Part shown: in pieces, positions 18,223 to 27,994 of the stretch | How positions within the stretch are numbered: position 1 is the stretch's first letter | How the letters are laid out: each line of letters begins with the position of its first letter | Origin: Bacteroidetes bacterium GWF2_43_63 | GTDB taxonomy: Bacteria > Bacteroidota > Bacteroidia > Bacteroidales > DTU049 | DNA: 64,000 bases | Assembly: GCA_001769275.1 (NCBI GenBank) | Contig: MEOQ01000020.1 | Span: 40,584 to 104,583, forward strand | Direction of reading: 5' to 3' | Program-made: the position numbers and the translations under genes | The notes under the pieces: generated by a model | Database searches by the model: none | The model's input: the letters and a program-made list of their open reading frames with translations, nothing else | Told to the model about the DNA's origin: nothing

Positions 18223-20283
18223 ATGAATTCCTGGTCAAAAGCACCCTTTGTCAGGATATTAATTCCATTTATTGCCGGCCTGCTCGTCTATCGCAGCGGC
18301 TGGGCTTTTGCTGACCCTTCGTGGATAATGCCGTCATTGCTGGCCTTGCTGATTGCTTTAGCAGCCTGGATGTTTGTTTTCAAATCGCTCAACACTTATA
18401 AAATAAGATTTATTCAGAGCATCATAATAATTTACTGCGTTCTCTCATTCGGATGGCTGACTGCCCATTACGGCGACTTCCAAAACAAAACCGATTTCAT
18501 CGGCGATCTGCCGGCAAATCAACAAGCCGAACTTATAATAAAAATTGATAATACTGTTGAGCAGAAGAACAGCAACATGAAAACTACGGCATCGACCCTT
18601 GCTGTAAAAACCGACTCTGGCTGGTCGAGATGCAGTGGAAAAATACTGCTGTATATTTCAAATCCAGACACGGTTGCTACGCTGGAATATGGCGATGTCA
18701 TTGCTGTTAAATGCTATCTCAACGAAGTGCAGAACCCTCTCTTCAATTCGGATTTCAATTATAAAAAATACCTGGCCGATAAAAACATTTTTCATCAGAC
18801 TTATGTGCGAGACGATCATTACACCGTCCTTGAAAATAAACAGGGAAACGCGGTCATGACTTTTGCACTGGGAGTGCGTGATAAAATGGTCAGGATTCTA
18901 CAGAAACAACTCGGCGATAATGATGAATTTGGTGTGGTATCAGCCATGCTCACCGGATACAGAGCCGATATCAGCGCCGATATGATGAATGCCTATTCCA
19001 AAGCAGGCGTGATTCATATCATGTCTGTTTCGGGTTTACATGTCGGAGTCATCTACATCATGATTACCGCATTCATAGGCCTTTTTGGATGGTTCAAAAA
19101 GAAAAAATGGCTGAATGTTTTGCTAGTCCTTTCACTCATTTGGTTCTATGCATTTCTGACAGGATTGTCGGCGTCGGTGCTACGCTCTGCAGTCATGATC
19201 ACCTTTGTCGTAGTGGGTACTGCCATGCAACGCTCCATAAGTCCATACAATAGTTTGGCGGCGGCCGCATTTATTTTGCTCGCTTTCAATCCGGGCAGTC
19301 TGGGCGAAATCGGCTTCCAGCTTTCGTTTGTGGCAGTATTAGGCATACTGCTTTTTCAGCGACCACTGTACAATCTGTGGCATATCCGCAACAAATGGCT
19401 CGACAAAATATGGCAGCTGGCCTGTGTTTCACTGGCAGCCCAACTAATCACACTGCCATTTATTCTATATTATTTCGGACAATTTCCTGTGTATTTTCTG
19501 ATATCAAATCTTTTGGTTGTACCACTCTCAAGTCTCGTTCTGTACGCAGGAATGGCCGCCGTATTGCTGTCGTGGATTCCCTTTGTTAATATTGCCGTTT
19601 CATTTGCAACAGTATGGCTTACCAAGGCAATGAATTTTATCGTAACCACCATAGAATCATGGCCGGGATCGGTTGTAAGCAACATCTATATTTCCGCATG
19701 GCCGGCATTGATACTTGTTGTAATAATTGCGTTGGGTTATATGTTGTTTTACCACCGAAAAATCAAAATTCTTTACGCTATACTTTTTCTCGCAATTATT
19801 GCCACATTGTTTGAGTGGAATTTCAAGTCGCAAATAGAAAAAGAAAAAGAAGCGTTTTTTATTAAAGACGGTAAGGAATTTATTGTAGGCATTAAACAGG
19901 ACAAGTCGGTTTACCTCATGCTGCCTTCGGATACATTCACGTTGTCGCAATATCTGAAAACAAGACTGGAAAGGTTTGCCGACAGAAATTCGCTTCAGAC
20001 CATCACTGCTGGTGAAATGTTCAATGATAAATTGGTTTTCCGCCACGAGAATTTCATCGGCTGGAATCAATTTCGCATGCTTGCATGGAACGAGCGCAAA
20101 ATGCCACCGGGCACACCTGATCTGCCTCCTGTAGATTTGATGCTGGCTCCAATGCTGAGCAAGTATTATTTTGAAAAATATCAGGAATCATTGCCAACAA
20201 AAATTGTTTTCTCGAAAATGAAAACAAATAATCCGCAATTCGTAAATATTTCAGGAAAAAAAGAATGGAGTTTTAAGAAATAA
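18223..20283 (+). CDS. comEC: ComEC/Rec2 family DNA-uptake channel protein
   Basis: ComEC conducts single-stranded DNA across the cytoplasmic membrane during natural transformation. The 686-residue protein has a first pair of membrane helices, a soluble OB-like part with the LNEVQNPLFNSDFNYKKYL segment, then the competence domain. In the latter, VSGLHVGVIYIM near residue 268 is the signature and about nine helices follow to residue 540. The C-terminal 140 residues are soluble and do not show the metallo-beta-lactamase motif (HxHxDH), so this is the shorter Bacteroidota form. I use ATG 18223; the longer TTG reading frame overlaps the previous gene. Confidence 0.9.
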   Translation: MNSWSKAPFVRILIPFIAGLLVYRSGWAFADPSWIMPSLLALLIALAAWMFVFKSLNTYKIRFIQSIIIIYCVLSFGWLTAHYGDFQNKTDFIGDLPANQQAELIIKIDNTVEQKNSNMKTTASTLAVKTDSGWSRCSGKILLYISNPDTVATLEYGDVIAVKCYLNEVQNPLFNSDFNYKKYLADKNIFHQTYVRDDHYTVLENKQGNAVMTFALGVRDKMVRILQKQLGDNDEFGVVSAMLTGYRADISADMMNAYSKAGVIHIMSVSGLHVGVIYIMITAFIGLFGWFKKKKWLNVLLVLSLIWFYAFLTGLSASVLRSAVMITFVVVGTAMQRSISPYNSLAAAAFILLAFNPGSLGEIGFQLSFVAVLGILLFQRPLYNLWHIRNKWLDKIWQLACVSLAAQLITLPFILYYFGQFPVYFLISNLLVVPLSSLVLYAGMAAVLLSWIPFVNIAVSFATVWLTKAMNFIVTTIESWPGSVVSNIYISAWPALILVVIIALGYMLFYHRKIKILYAILFLAIIATLFEWNFKSQIEKEKEAFFIKDGKEFIVGIKQDKSVYLMLPSDTFTLSQYLKTRLERFADRNSLQTITAGEMFNDKLVFRHENFIGWNQFRMLAWNERKMPPGTPDLPPVDLMLAPMLSKYYFEKYQESLPTKIVFSKMKTNNPQFVNISGKKEWSFKK

Positions 20284-20295
20284 AGTTCAGACTGT

Positions 20296-20949
20296 TCACA
20301 AACTTATTATTTCTTCTTTGATTGCATATCGAATCATGTCGGCAAGTGAATGCAGATCCAGTTTTTTCATGATGTTTTCTTTATGCGTTTCGACAGTTCT
20401 CGGGCTGATAAAAAGTTTGTCGGCAATTTGCTTATAACTATTTCCTTCGGCAAATCCCTTAAGTACTTCGGTTTCGCGATCGCTCAAAACCGCATTAATG
20501 CTGTCTGATTGAGCACCCTGCTGCTGCTTTTTAACATAGCTTTTGTACAGGATTTGTCCTATACTCATACTGAAAAACTGCTCAAAAGAAGCAACAGAAG
20601 CAATGGCATTGCGCAATTCGGCCATGGAAGCATCTTTTGAAACATAGCCGTAAACTCCTTTTGTAATCGCTTTCAAAACGGTGTCTTCATCCATCATTCC
20701 TGAAAAAACCAGAAGACGCGCATCGGGAAGCTTGCGAAGGATTTGATCGGCCAGATCAATGCCCGAACCATCCGGGAACTGAATATCAATTACAGCCACG
20801 TCAAACGGATTTTTCTCCATCAATTTAATAAATCCATCGATGGTAGCCGATTCAAAAACAAGCTCCAGTTCGTCATCTGCAAGACACATAAGCCGGATAC
20901 CATCTCTTACAATGGTATGGTCATCAGCAATGGCAACTCGTATTTTCAT
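20296..20949 (-). CDS. LuxR-type response regulator
   Basis: A 217-residue NarL/FixJ-class regulator. The receiver domain (residues 1-120) has the acidic pair at D9-D10, the phospho-accepting Asp55 in VAVIDIQFPDGSG, a Ser/Thr position in LVFSGM and the Lys in VSKDAS. The C-terminal helix-turn-helix spans about 150-210 and contains LSDRETEVLKGFAEG and IADKLFISPRTVETHKENI. It follows the histidine kinase gene after one base and is surely its partner. The target genes are not visible; no clear operator is seen. Confidence 0.95.
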   Translation of the reverse strand: MKIRVAIADDHTIVRDGIRLMCLADDELELVFESATIDGFIKLMEKNPFDVAVIDIQFPDGSGIDLADQILRKLPDARLLVFSGMMDEDTVLKAITKGVYGYVSKDASMAELRNAIASVASFEQFFSMSIGQILYKSYVKKQQQGAQSDSINAVLSDRETEVLKGFAEGNSYKQIADKLFISPRTVETHKENIMKKLDLHSLADMIRYAIKEEIISL

Positions 20950-20950
20950 A

Positions 20951-22678
20951 TCAAGAGCTATGGGCTAAAGGTAAAATAATTCTGAAAACACTCCCTTCTG
21001 ACGATGTAGAAGCCAGATGAATATTGCTGTTCATTTTTTTCAGCAATTCAGCGGAAATAAACAAACCAAATCCGCCTCCACGCGAAGGCGCATCGGGAGC
21101 CATTTCCCCGAATAAGCGAGCGGCGACTTCATCCTTAATCCCAGGACCCTGATCGCGTATATCAACAAAACAACTGCTATTTTCGGTAGTAACGCAGACA
21201 GATATTTCATTGCCGGCATTGGAGAATTTTACTGCGTTCGATAAAACATTGCGAAATGCAATATGCAGCAATCCCCGATCGGTCATCACATTTATTTTTT
21301 CAGGGATATCCGTTTTCAGTAATATCTGCTTTTCATTCATTGCGCCATGACAGTCAGCAACAGCTTCATGAATGCAATCCGACAGAAGTACCGGAGCTGT
21401 TACTACTTTTGCACCACTTTGTTGTGTAAGAGACCAGTGCAACAACCCGCGCAACATGTTTTGCAACTCGGTTGCTGAGATTTCAATATCGTTCAGATAT
21501 TTCTTGATTTCCTGCGGCGGAAGCTTATCAACAGCCGTATTCAGCGCAGAAGTAATTCGACTGAAAGAAGTGACAGGCGAACGCAGATCGTGCGAAATAA
21601 TAGCAAATAAGCGGTCTTTGAAAGCATTGACTTCTTCAAGTTGCTTGTTTTTCTCATCCAGCAGGCGATTAATTTTTTTACGTGTACTAATTCTGTACAC
21701 AAAAAACAATGCTATCACAACCGCAAAAACAAACAGGAAAATAAGGATATTTCTGGTATTGCGTATTGATTTTATGCGGCTTTCCTTTTGCAGCAAATCG
21801 GTTTTTTGCTCCTGTATTTTACGTTCTTTTTCCGAAGTCTGGTAAAGAGCTTCATACTTTACCATGGATTCGTTTTTTTGCTGATTAAAAATAGAATCAT
21901 TGTATCGGATATACAACAATTGATTTTCATAGGCCTGTTTCCAGTCACCCATCATGGCATAGGTTTCACCAAGGTTTTTGTACCCCTGCCTGAGCTGATT
22001 GATCAGCCCGCTGCTGTCGGCAAGTTCAATTCCGCGGCTGACATATTGAATGGCTTTACTATGATTTTTCTGAGCATTGAAAAGAGCTCCCAGATTGATG
22101 TACATGAAAGATTCGGCATCGGTATTTCCGGCCAGCCTGTAATATTTCAACGACTGCTCGGCATAAAATGCCACCGAATCAAGATTTTGCTCAACATAAA
22201 ACATCGCTGCAAAGCCATTGTACACATCGGCAAGGCCGGGGTAATAATTATTTTTCCTGAAAACAGCCACGGACAGACTATACTTCTCGCGGGCAAAATC
22301 CATTTTCCCCTCATCCACATCGAGCGACCCCAATTTGTAATACTGATCGCCAATATTGATAGTGTCGCGCAACTGTCTGTATATTACCAACGCTTGTTCA
22401 TAATAGGATCGGGATTTTTTCAGATCGCCAATGCGCATATAATCTGTTGCTATTCCATTATTGGCTGCAGCAAGCATTGCTTCATTACCCATCTTTTTTG
22501 CTAAGGCAAGAACTGTGAAATCAAGATTCAGAGCTTTGTCATAAGCCCCATTGCGGCGCTCTTCGGCGGCCTGTTCAAGCAATGAATCAAGCGCAGCATC
22601 ATTCTGTCCAGTTCCGGCAAACGAAAATATGATTGTCAACCATACTGCAAAAACAATCCTGTTTATCAGCTTTGTCAT
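20951..22678 (-). CDS. TPR-containing sensor histidine kinase
   Basis: 575 residues. A signal-anchor or signal peptide at 5-24 is followed by a periplasmic tetratricopeptide array from about 30 to 285 (five to six units). A coiled segment, one membrane helix at 310-330 and the kinase core come next. The phospho-accepting histidine is H363 in IISHDLRSPV. The ATP-binding domain has the N box (FRNVLSNAVKFSN), G1 DQGPGI and G2 GGGFGLFI. Periplasmic TPR kinases with a LuxR-type regulator are frequent in Bacteroidota; the signal sensed is unknown. ATG 22678 is preferred to a TTG twelve bases upstream. Confidence 0.93.
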   Translation of the reverse strand: MTKLINRIVFAVWLTIIFSFAGTGQNDAALDSLLEQAAEERRNGAYDKALNLDFTVLALAKKMGNEAMLAAANNGIATDYMRIGDLKKSRSYYEQALVIYRQLRDTINIGDQYYKLGSLDVDEGKMDFAREKYSLSVAVFRKNNYYPGLADVYNGFAAMFYVEQNLDSVAFYAEQSLKYYRLAGNTDAESFMYINLGALFNAQKNHSKAIQYVSRGIELADSSGLINQLRQGYKNLGETYAMMGDWKQAYENQLLYIRYNDSIFNQQKNESMVKYEALYQTSEKERKIQEQKTDLLQKESRIKSIRNTRNILIFLFVFAVVIALFFVYRISTRKKINRLLDEKNKQLEEVNAFKDRLFAIISHDLRSPVTSFSRITSALNTAVDKLPPQEIKKYLNDIEISATELQNMLRGLLHWSLTQQSGAKVVTAPVLLSDCIHEAVADCHGAMNEKQILLKTDIPEKINVMTDRGLLHIAFRNVLSNAVKFSNAGNEISVCVTTENSSCFVDIRDQGPGIKDEVAARLFGEMAPDAPSRGGGFGLFISAELLKKMNSNIHLASTSSEGSVFRIILPLAHSS

Positions 22679-22750
22679 ATATAAGGGCAACTATCTGGCA
22701 AATATAACATAATTGTTAAACCAACATCCAAATTTAACAGCCCGGAATAT

Positions 22751-22787
22751 AAAACCGGAATCTTCTGCCTAAACAAAAGACTCCGGT
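22751..22787 (-). terminator. Terminator after the Ycf48-like gene
   Basis: accgga (22754-22759) pairs with tccggt (22782-22787), and tctt (22761-22764) with aaga (22777-22780). On the minus strand the stem is followed by TTTTATATT. It lies just beyond the stop at 22807. Confidence 0.65.
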
Positions 22788-22806
22788 CCAAAATTATCAA
22801 AATCAA

Positions 22807-24846
22807 CTATTTTTTGATGAACTGTCCGGTTTTGACGGCATCAGCGTCTGAACATTGAATAAAATAATTTCCCGGTGCCAGTGAACTGATTTCAATTGTT
22901 TCATGAGATTTATATCCCGACTGAACCAATCGTCCTGACTGATCAAAAATATTATACCAATGGCTTCTGTCTTCATCAATACGAATAAAATCATCGGCCG
23001 GATTCGGATAAATGATCAATGTGTTTTCAGGTTCTGATTCCCGGCTTTCAAATCCAACACTTTGCAACTCGCCACGATAAAGAATCGCGCTGTTGTAACC
23101 AACCGCATACATTTTGCCCGAGGTCGTTTTCGTCAGATCTCCAAGCAGCCACCAGGTGTGATGCTCCATCTGATTCCAGTTTTGTCCATAATCAGTCGAA
23201 TAAGCAATCAATCCCTCCATTCCGCAGGCAAACACTGTATCTGCCGAAGGACAATACAACCGGGATATCCCCAATGTCATGTTGGTTACTGATTCTGACC
23301 AGGAAAGGCCTCCATCGGATGAATACAGAAAACCTTCGTTATTCGTTCCCACAACTACATGCAAGCTATCAATGAAACAAACTGCTTTCAGATACATGCT
23401 GGTACCGGACGCAATACTGGTCCAGGTTTGTCCGCCATCGGTACTGCGATAAATTTTTCCGCTCTGACCAACACATAGACCCATACTGCTGTTGTAAAAA
23501 TCAATGTCGTACAACCCCGTTGTAAATCCTGTACTGATGCTGGTCCACGTTGTTCCTCCATCGGCGCTTGTAAGAACTGTCCCTGCCCATCCACATGCTA
23601 CAGCAAAAGAAGCGTTTATTTTTTTTATGCTGTACAAAATATTGGTTGTTCCGGAAACCAGAGTCGACCATGTTTCACCGGCATCGGTGGTATGCAGTAT
23701 TCTTCCTGCACCAGCGCAGGCCAATGCTTCGGTGCTGCTGACCAATTCAATGTCAAAAATCTCCTGCGTCGTTCCGGCAGCAACACTGTCCCACGAAAGG
23801 CCTTCGTCTTCTGTCCGGAAAATAACGCCGTTCGAGCCCGCAACAACCCCGGTCTGATCGTTGAAAAAAGCAATGGCATTCAATCGAACGGCCTGAGTCA
23901 TCCGGTCGGTTGTCAGATCAACCCAGTTGCTTCCGGCATCAACAGAACGATACAGGCGGCCACGTTCATTTCCCGCAAACACATTTCCTGCGGCATCTGC
24001 ATAAATGGCATAGATATAATCGGCATTCGGATTATGGCACTGAATCCAGTTTGTACCACCATTGGTGGTTTTGAAAATGGTTCCGTCGGCGCACAAATAT
24101 CCGGTTGATGCATCAATGAAACAGATATCATTAAAATAATCATGCGTTCCTACCGATTGGCTTGCCCAGCTAGTTCCGCCATTGGTTGTTTTGTAAATGG
24201 CACCCCAGTCACCGGCCATCCATCCTGTATTCTCATCGGTAAACCAAACGCATTGAAAGTCTTCGGCCAGATAGGTGTCATGCTCTGTCCAGGTGGCGCC
24301 GCCATCAGTTGTTTTCATAAAATAACCATCTTCAGTAGAAACATAACCGGTAGTGGCTGTTGGAAAATATATATCGGTAAATGTTTCGCTTGAGCCGGTA
24401 CTGACTGCGGTCCAGTTGTCGCCGCCATCGGTGGTTTTAATCATCACTCCGTAATCAGCAATGATAAACCCGGTTGTATTATTCAAAAACCAGAGGCCGG
24501 AAAAGTCATCACCGTTGAATGTGGTGTTGATCACATTCCATGTTGAACCACCATCGGAGGTACGCACAAATGTTCCCTGAGAACCGCATGCAAAACCATG
24601 TGTGGCATCAGTAAAATGCAAATCGGTTAGATAGTCTGAGGCAATAGTCCCTTCCATCGTCCATGTTGCACCGGCATCAATTGTTTTCATCAGTGCTCCT
24701 CCACCGGTGATAGCAAAGCCATTGCTGGTTGAAACAAATGCAATATCGTTTATCGGATCACCCTGTGGTTGTGGGTTTAGCCAGTTCCATTGAGCCGATG
24801 CCAGCAAAGGAACAATCAGCATTATGATAAGAAATAATTTTTTCAT
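22807..24846 (-). CDS. Ycf48-like beta-propeller T9SS cargo protein
   Basis: A 679-residue exported protein. Residues 1-18 are a signal peptide. Residues 20-590 are about 13-14 repeats of roughly 40-45 residues. Each has the pattern F(V/I)(D/N)...TG(F/Y)..G..G.I(Y/F)(K/R)T(T/S)DGG.(T/S)W, as in the Ycf48/Hcf136 and BNR/sialidase-type propellers. Residues about 605-679 are a T9SS sorting domain (TLIIYPNPADDFIRI... to GQFIKK). It is third in an operon after the 938-frame protein and the 70-residue protein, six bases from the latter. Likely a surface or extracellular scaffold or binding protein; there is no link to photosynthesis. Confidence 0.88.
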   Translation of the reverse strand: MKKLFLIIMLIVPLLASAQWNWLNPQPQGDPINDIAFVSTSNGFAITGGGALMKTIDAGATWTMEGTIASDYLTDLHFTDATHGFACGSQGTFVRTSDGGSTWNVINTTFNGDDFSGLWFLNNTTGFIIADYGVMIKTTDGGDNWTAVSTGSSETFTDIYFPTATTGYVSTEDGYFMKTTDGGATWTEHDTYLAEDFQCVWFTDENTGWMAGDWGAIYKTTNGGTSWASQSVGTHDYFNDICFIDASTGYLCADGTIFKTTNGGTNWIQCHNPNADYIYAIYADAAGNVFAGNERGRLYRSVDAGSNWVDLTTDRMTQAVRLNAIAFFNDQTGVVAGSNGVIFRTEDEGLSWDSVAAGTTQEIFDIELVSSTEALACAGAGRILHTTDAGETWSTLVSGTTNILYSIKKINASFAVACGWAGTVLTSADGGTTWTSISTGFTTGLYDIDFYNSSMGLCVGQSGKIYRSTDGGQTWTSIASGTSMYLKAVCFIDSLHVVVGTNNEGFLYSSDGGLSWSESVTNMTLGISRLYCPSADTVFACGMEGLIAYSTDYGQNWNQMEHHTWWLLGDLTKTTSGKMYAVGYNSAILYRGELQSVGFESRESEPENTLIIYPNPADDFIRIDEDRSHWYNIFDQSGRLVQSGYKSHETIEISSLAPGNYFIQCSDADAVKTGQFIKK

Positions 24847-24852
24847 AGTTGG

Positions 24853-25065
24853 TTATTTTTCTTTAAGTTCATTTACCATGATATGCAACATTATCTGACG
24901 AGCTTCGGCAATCAACCGCTTTTCGTGCTCATTGCATTTTTCAAGCATTGCTTCATCAAATGAATCGAGACTGTTCCATGCTTCCTGAATTTTATTCCGC
25001 CTGATCAACCGTTGCACCTTACGCAATTTTTGATCAACTTTTTCTGCACCCAGTCTGTCTTTCAT
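24853..25065 (-). CDS. Small cytosolic helical protein between two Ycf48-like genes
   Basis: A 70-residue protein, starting MKDRLGAEKVDQKLRKVQRL, highly charged and helical throughout, without signal peptide or membrane segment. It is separated by 11 bases from the gene before and 6 from the gene after, both encoding T9SS-exported propellers. That a cytosolic protein is embedded between two secreted ones is unusual; a small chaperone or regulator is possible. No family is recognised. The tight spacing supports that it is real. Confidence 0.7.
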   Translation of the reverse strand: MKDRLGAEKVDQKLRKVQRLIRRNKIQEAWNSLDSFDEAMLEKCNEHEKRLIAEARQIMLHIMVNELKEK

Positions 25066-25076
25066 GCAAAACCTAA

Positions 25077-27848
25077 TTAGAGTTTCATGATCTGATGAAC
25101 AAATTCTGACATTCGCAAAAAGTATATTCCCGGCTGCAGGTCCGATATATCAATACTTTCAGGACCACTGATTTCAACCGACAAAACCAGATTCCCGCAA
25201 GTATTAAAGATGTACACTTGCTGAGGGAACGTCATTCCATGCGGGTTTACAATAATGCTGTTGGTTGCCGGATTTGGAAATACGCCTACACTGTAATCGG
25301 TCATCTCTGAAATGGCCGTTGTGGTTTCGGCCTGCCCGGTTGCAGAATAATCGGAAAAACCATAATTATTTAATGACCGTAGTCTGAAATAATAGAGTTG
25401 ACCAGGTGTCAATCCACTGACGGAATAATTAAGTCCTGTTACAATTACACTGTCAAATCCCGGCAACAATGAAGCAAAATTATCATCCGAAACAAACAAG
25501 GCATATTGGGTGGCATTGGTGCCAGCTGTCCAGCTTGCAGTAAAGGAATAATCGTCAATGACCGTAACAGTATTTGGAACAGGAGCAGCAATATCGGCCT
25601 GCAAAATAATTGAAATGGTTGTATCATTTGCAATACCTGTGGCCGAAGAGAATGGCAGATAATGGCTTTCATTCACCTGTATCGTAAGTGACGGCGATTT
25701 GAGCACATTGCTGAAAACCGCTTCACCAGCGGCATTCGACACAAGTGAATCACCATTAAACAAAACGCCTGCTGAAGACACCGGATTATCAAAAACATTT
25801 TTCAGCTGAAAAGTTACCATGTGGAATTTTTTCAGTTCAACAAGAGTTGTGGTATCACTCGAAATGACAACAGAGCCGGTATCGCTCATATGTCCCGGTA
25901 AGCTGAAAATATAATTGTATGTTCCACTGTTTAATCCATAAACTTCATTGATTCCGGCCGGATACGAAACAGAATTAAAATTCATGGCGGCATTGGTCAG
26001 TGTATCGCCGCTATCGTTTGTTACAACAAAGCTGATGTCGAAAACAGGCGTTGCAGCTTTGCGCAGAATAATGCCATCGTCGCCTACAATGTATCCGGTG
26101 CCATCGGGTGTGAACCACATTTTGTACAGCGCCCTGTATGTGCCACTTTCAACAAGTTGCCAATTCTGACCCTGATCTGTTGTTCGATATAATTTACCCA
26201 TATTACCCATGGCATACCCCAAAGAATCATTCACAAAGTAGAGTTCCTGAAGGCTTACGCCGCAGTTCAGCATTTGCCCCCAGTTCAATCCACGGTCGTT
26301 TGTCATATATATTCTTCCCCAGGAATTTACAAACAATCCCGTGTCAGCATCGAAAAAGTGAATGCCCTGAATGGCAGGATTAACCGTAATCATATCAGTA
26401 TATGAAACACCACCATCAAACGTATATCTGATTCCACCATTTAGAAAACCAAAAAAAGCGGTATCGGAATTCAATGCAAAACCCGAATAAACCTGGGAAT
26501 AAGAACCCGATTCGGACCATGTAAGACCTACGTCATTGGTAATAAACATTCCTTCGGTGCCATAAGCAAACAGTTGGGTTGCCGATGCACGCTCAATACC
26601 TCGGGCTACTCCCATATCAATTCCGTAATTAAACTGCGTCCAGGTTTGGCAGGTGTCAGTGGACACAAAATAGGAAGAATCACTGCCAGCGGCAATTATC
26701 CGGTCTGTTGTGGCTACGCAGATTCCGCCAAGATCAATTGCTGCGCTGATTTGTGAAGTAGCCCATGTAAAGCCACCGTCTGTTGTTTGGCGGAAATAAC
26801 CATTTGTTCCTGCAGCAAAGCCGGTCTGATCGTTTATAAAAACAACATCGGACAGATTTGTATTCATTTCTCCAATATGCAAAGTATCCCAGGAAATGCC
26901 ATCTGTAGTGCGGATAATCAAACCACCGGGGCCTGTAGCAAGCAGGCTGCCGTCGCTCATTTTGTGCAGGCCATTCAAATCTGCTTGAGGATTATTGTAC
27001 GACAGCTGCAATGTTGAACCAGTATCTGCTGTTTTGAATATATTGTTTCCATAATAATCAAGGAAGAACCCTGTTGAGTCATCGAAAAATTCAAGGTCTT
27101 TCATTGGCTCTGTAAAAATCTTATACAAACTCCAGGTCAACCCGGAATCATGACTCAATGCAAGTTTTCCATTATATGACAATAAAAATCCATTGACCGC
27201 ATCCGGGAAGCTGAAGTCAAGGGGTCCGTCGCCAGTGAAACGAAATACAGAGTCCCATGACAGTCCCAGGTCATCCGACATATAAAAATCTCCATCACCT
27301 GGAATCATAAAACCCCTTCCTGCGTCATTAAACCCAAGTTTAATAATAGTATAGAGGCCTGTCAGCGAAGTTGTGATCCAGCTTGCACCACCATTCACGG
27401 TGTGTTGGGTTGCCTCGTAATCACCCACAAAAACCACTGAATCGGAGCGCACGCTCATGGTTTCAAAATAAGTGGATGGATTGTATAAAACCTCCGCCCA
27501 CGTCGCACCGCCATCGGTGGTTTTCAGAATTTTCCCGAAATATCCGCCGCCGTCTTTATGCCCGCCGCGAATGTAGCCCACGTTGCTGCTGCTGAAAGCT
27601 ATTTCATACAATGAGTATTTCACACCAATATACATAGCATTCCAGGTGGCTCCGCCATCGGTTGTTTTCAGAAAAGTGCCGCCCGAACCGACCGCAAAGC
27701 CATTGTTTGCATCGGTAAAAGTTACATCATAGATTTTCGAATTGTACGCTGCATTGCCAATTTCGACCCACCCCTCATCAATAGCGGTTTGCGAGTTTCC
27801 ACTCAGTGATAAAACAGCAATCACCGCAAAAAACAAAATAGTTTTCAT
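25077..27848 (-). CDS. Ycf48-like propeller, fibronectin III and T9SS sorting domain protein
   Basis: A 923-residue exported protein. A signal peptide covers residues 1-19. About 13 Ycf48/BNR-like repeats run to residue 600 (for example GFAVGSGGTFLKTTDGGATW near 50). Two carboxypeptidase-regulatory-like segments follow (about 605-770; VTFQLKNVFDNPVSSAGVLF). Next is a fibronectin type III domain at about 760-850, ending in the LTPGQLYYFRLRSLNNYG stretch. The C-terminus is a T9SS sorting domain (VGVFPNPATNSIIVNP... FVHQIMKL). ATG 27848 is used because it begins the signal peptide; the 15-residue upstream extension has no ATG. First gene of the three-gene operon. Confidence 0.88.
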   Translation of the reverse strand: MKTILFFAVIAVLSLSGNSQTAIDEGWVEIGNAAYNSKIYDVTFTDANNGFAVGSGGTFLKTTDGGATWNAMYIGVKYSLYEIAFSSSNVGYIRGGHKDGGGYFGKILKTTDGGATWAEVLYNPSTYFETMSVRSDSVVFVGDYEATQHTVNGGASWITTSLTGLYTIIKLGFNDAGRGFMIPGDGDFYMSDDLGLSWDSVFRFTGDGPLDFSFPDAVNGFLLSYNGKLALSHDSGLTWSLYKIFTEPMKDLEFFDDSTGFFLDYYGNNIFKTADTGSTLQLSYNNPQADLNGLHKMSDGSLLATGPGGLIIRTTDGISWDTLHIGEMNTNLSDVVFINDQTGFAAGTNGYFRQTTDGGFTWATSQISAAIDLGGICVATTDRIIAAGSDSSYFVSTDTCQTWTQFNYGIDMGVARGIERASATQLFAYGTEGMFITNDVGLTWSESGSYSQVYSGFALNSDTAFFGFLNGGIRYTFDGGVSYTDMITVNPAIQGIHFFDADTGLFVNSWGRIYMTNDRGLNWGQMLNCGVSLQELYFVNDSLGYAMGNMGKLYRTTDQGQNWQLVESGTYRALYKMWFTPDGTGYIVGDDGIILRKAATPVFDISFVVTNDSGDTLTNAAMNFNSVSYPAGINEVYGLNSGTYNYIFSLPGHMSDTGSVVISSDTTTLVELKKFHMVTFQLKNVFDNPVSSAGVLFNGDSLVSNAAGEAVFSNVLKSPSLTIQVNESHYLPFSSATGIANDTTISIILQADIAAPVPNTVTVIDDYSFTASWTAGTNATQYALFVSDDNFASLLPGFDSVIVTGLNYSVSGLTPGQLYYFRLRSLNNYGFSDYSATGQAETTTAISEMTDYSVGVFPNPATNSIIVNPHGMTFPQQVYIFNTCGNLVLSVEISGPESIDISDLQPGIYFLRMSEFVHQIMKL

Positions 27849-27994
27849 GATTTTTTTGTTACAAAGGAAACCTGAATTCAGGTCCAAATTCATCAGGAAT
27901 TTTCCGGATTATGAAAGAATAAAATCCGGAGAATACCGGATGAGATGCAAATGCAGATCGCCATAATTTTGCGACAAACAAAAACACAAAACTG

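Noticed and set aside
22807..27848. Photosynthesis-related function of the Ycf48-like proteins
   Set aside because: The similarity is to the propeller repeat only; both proteins have T9SS sorting domains and no photosystem gene is present.
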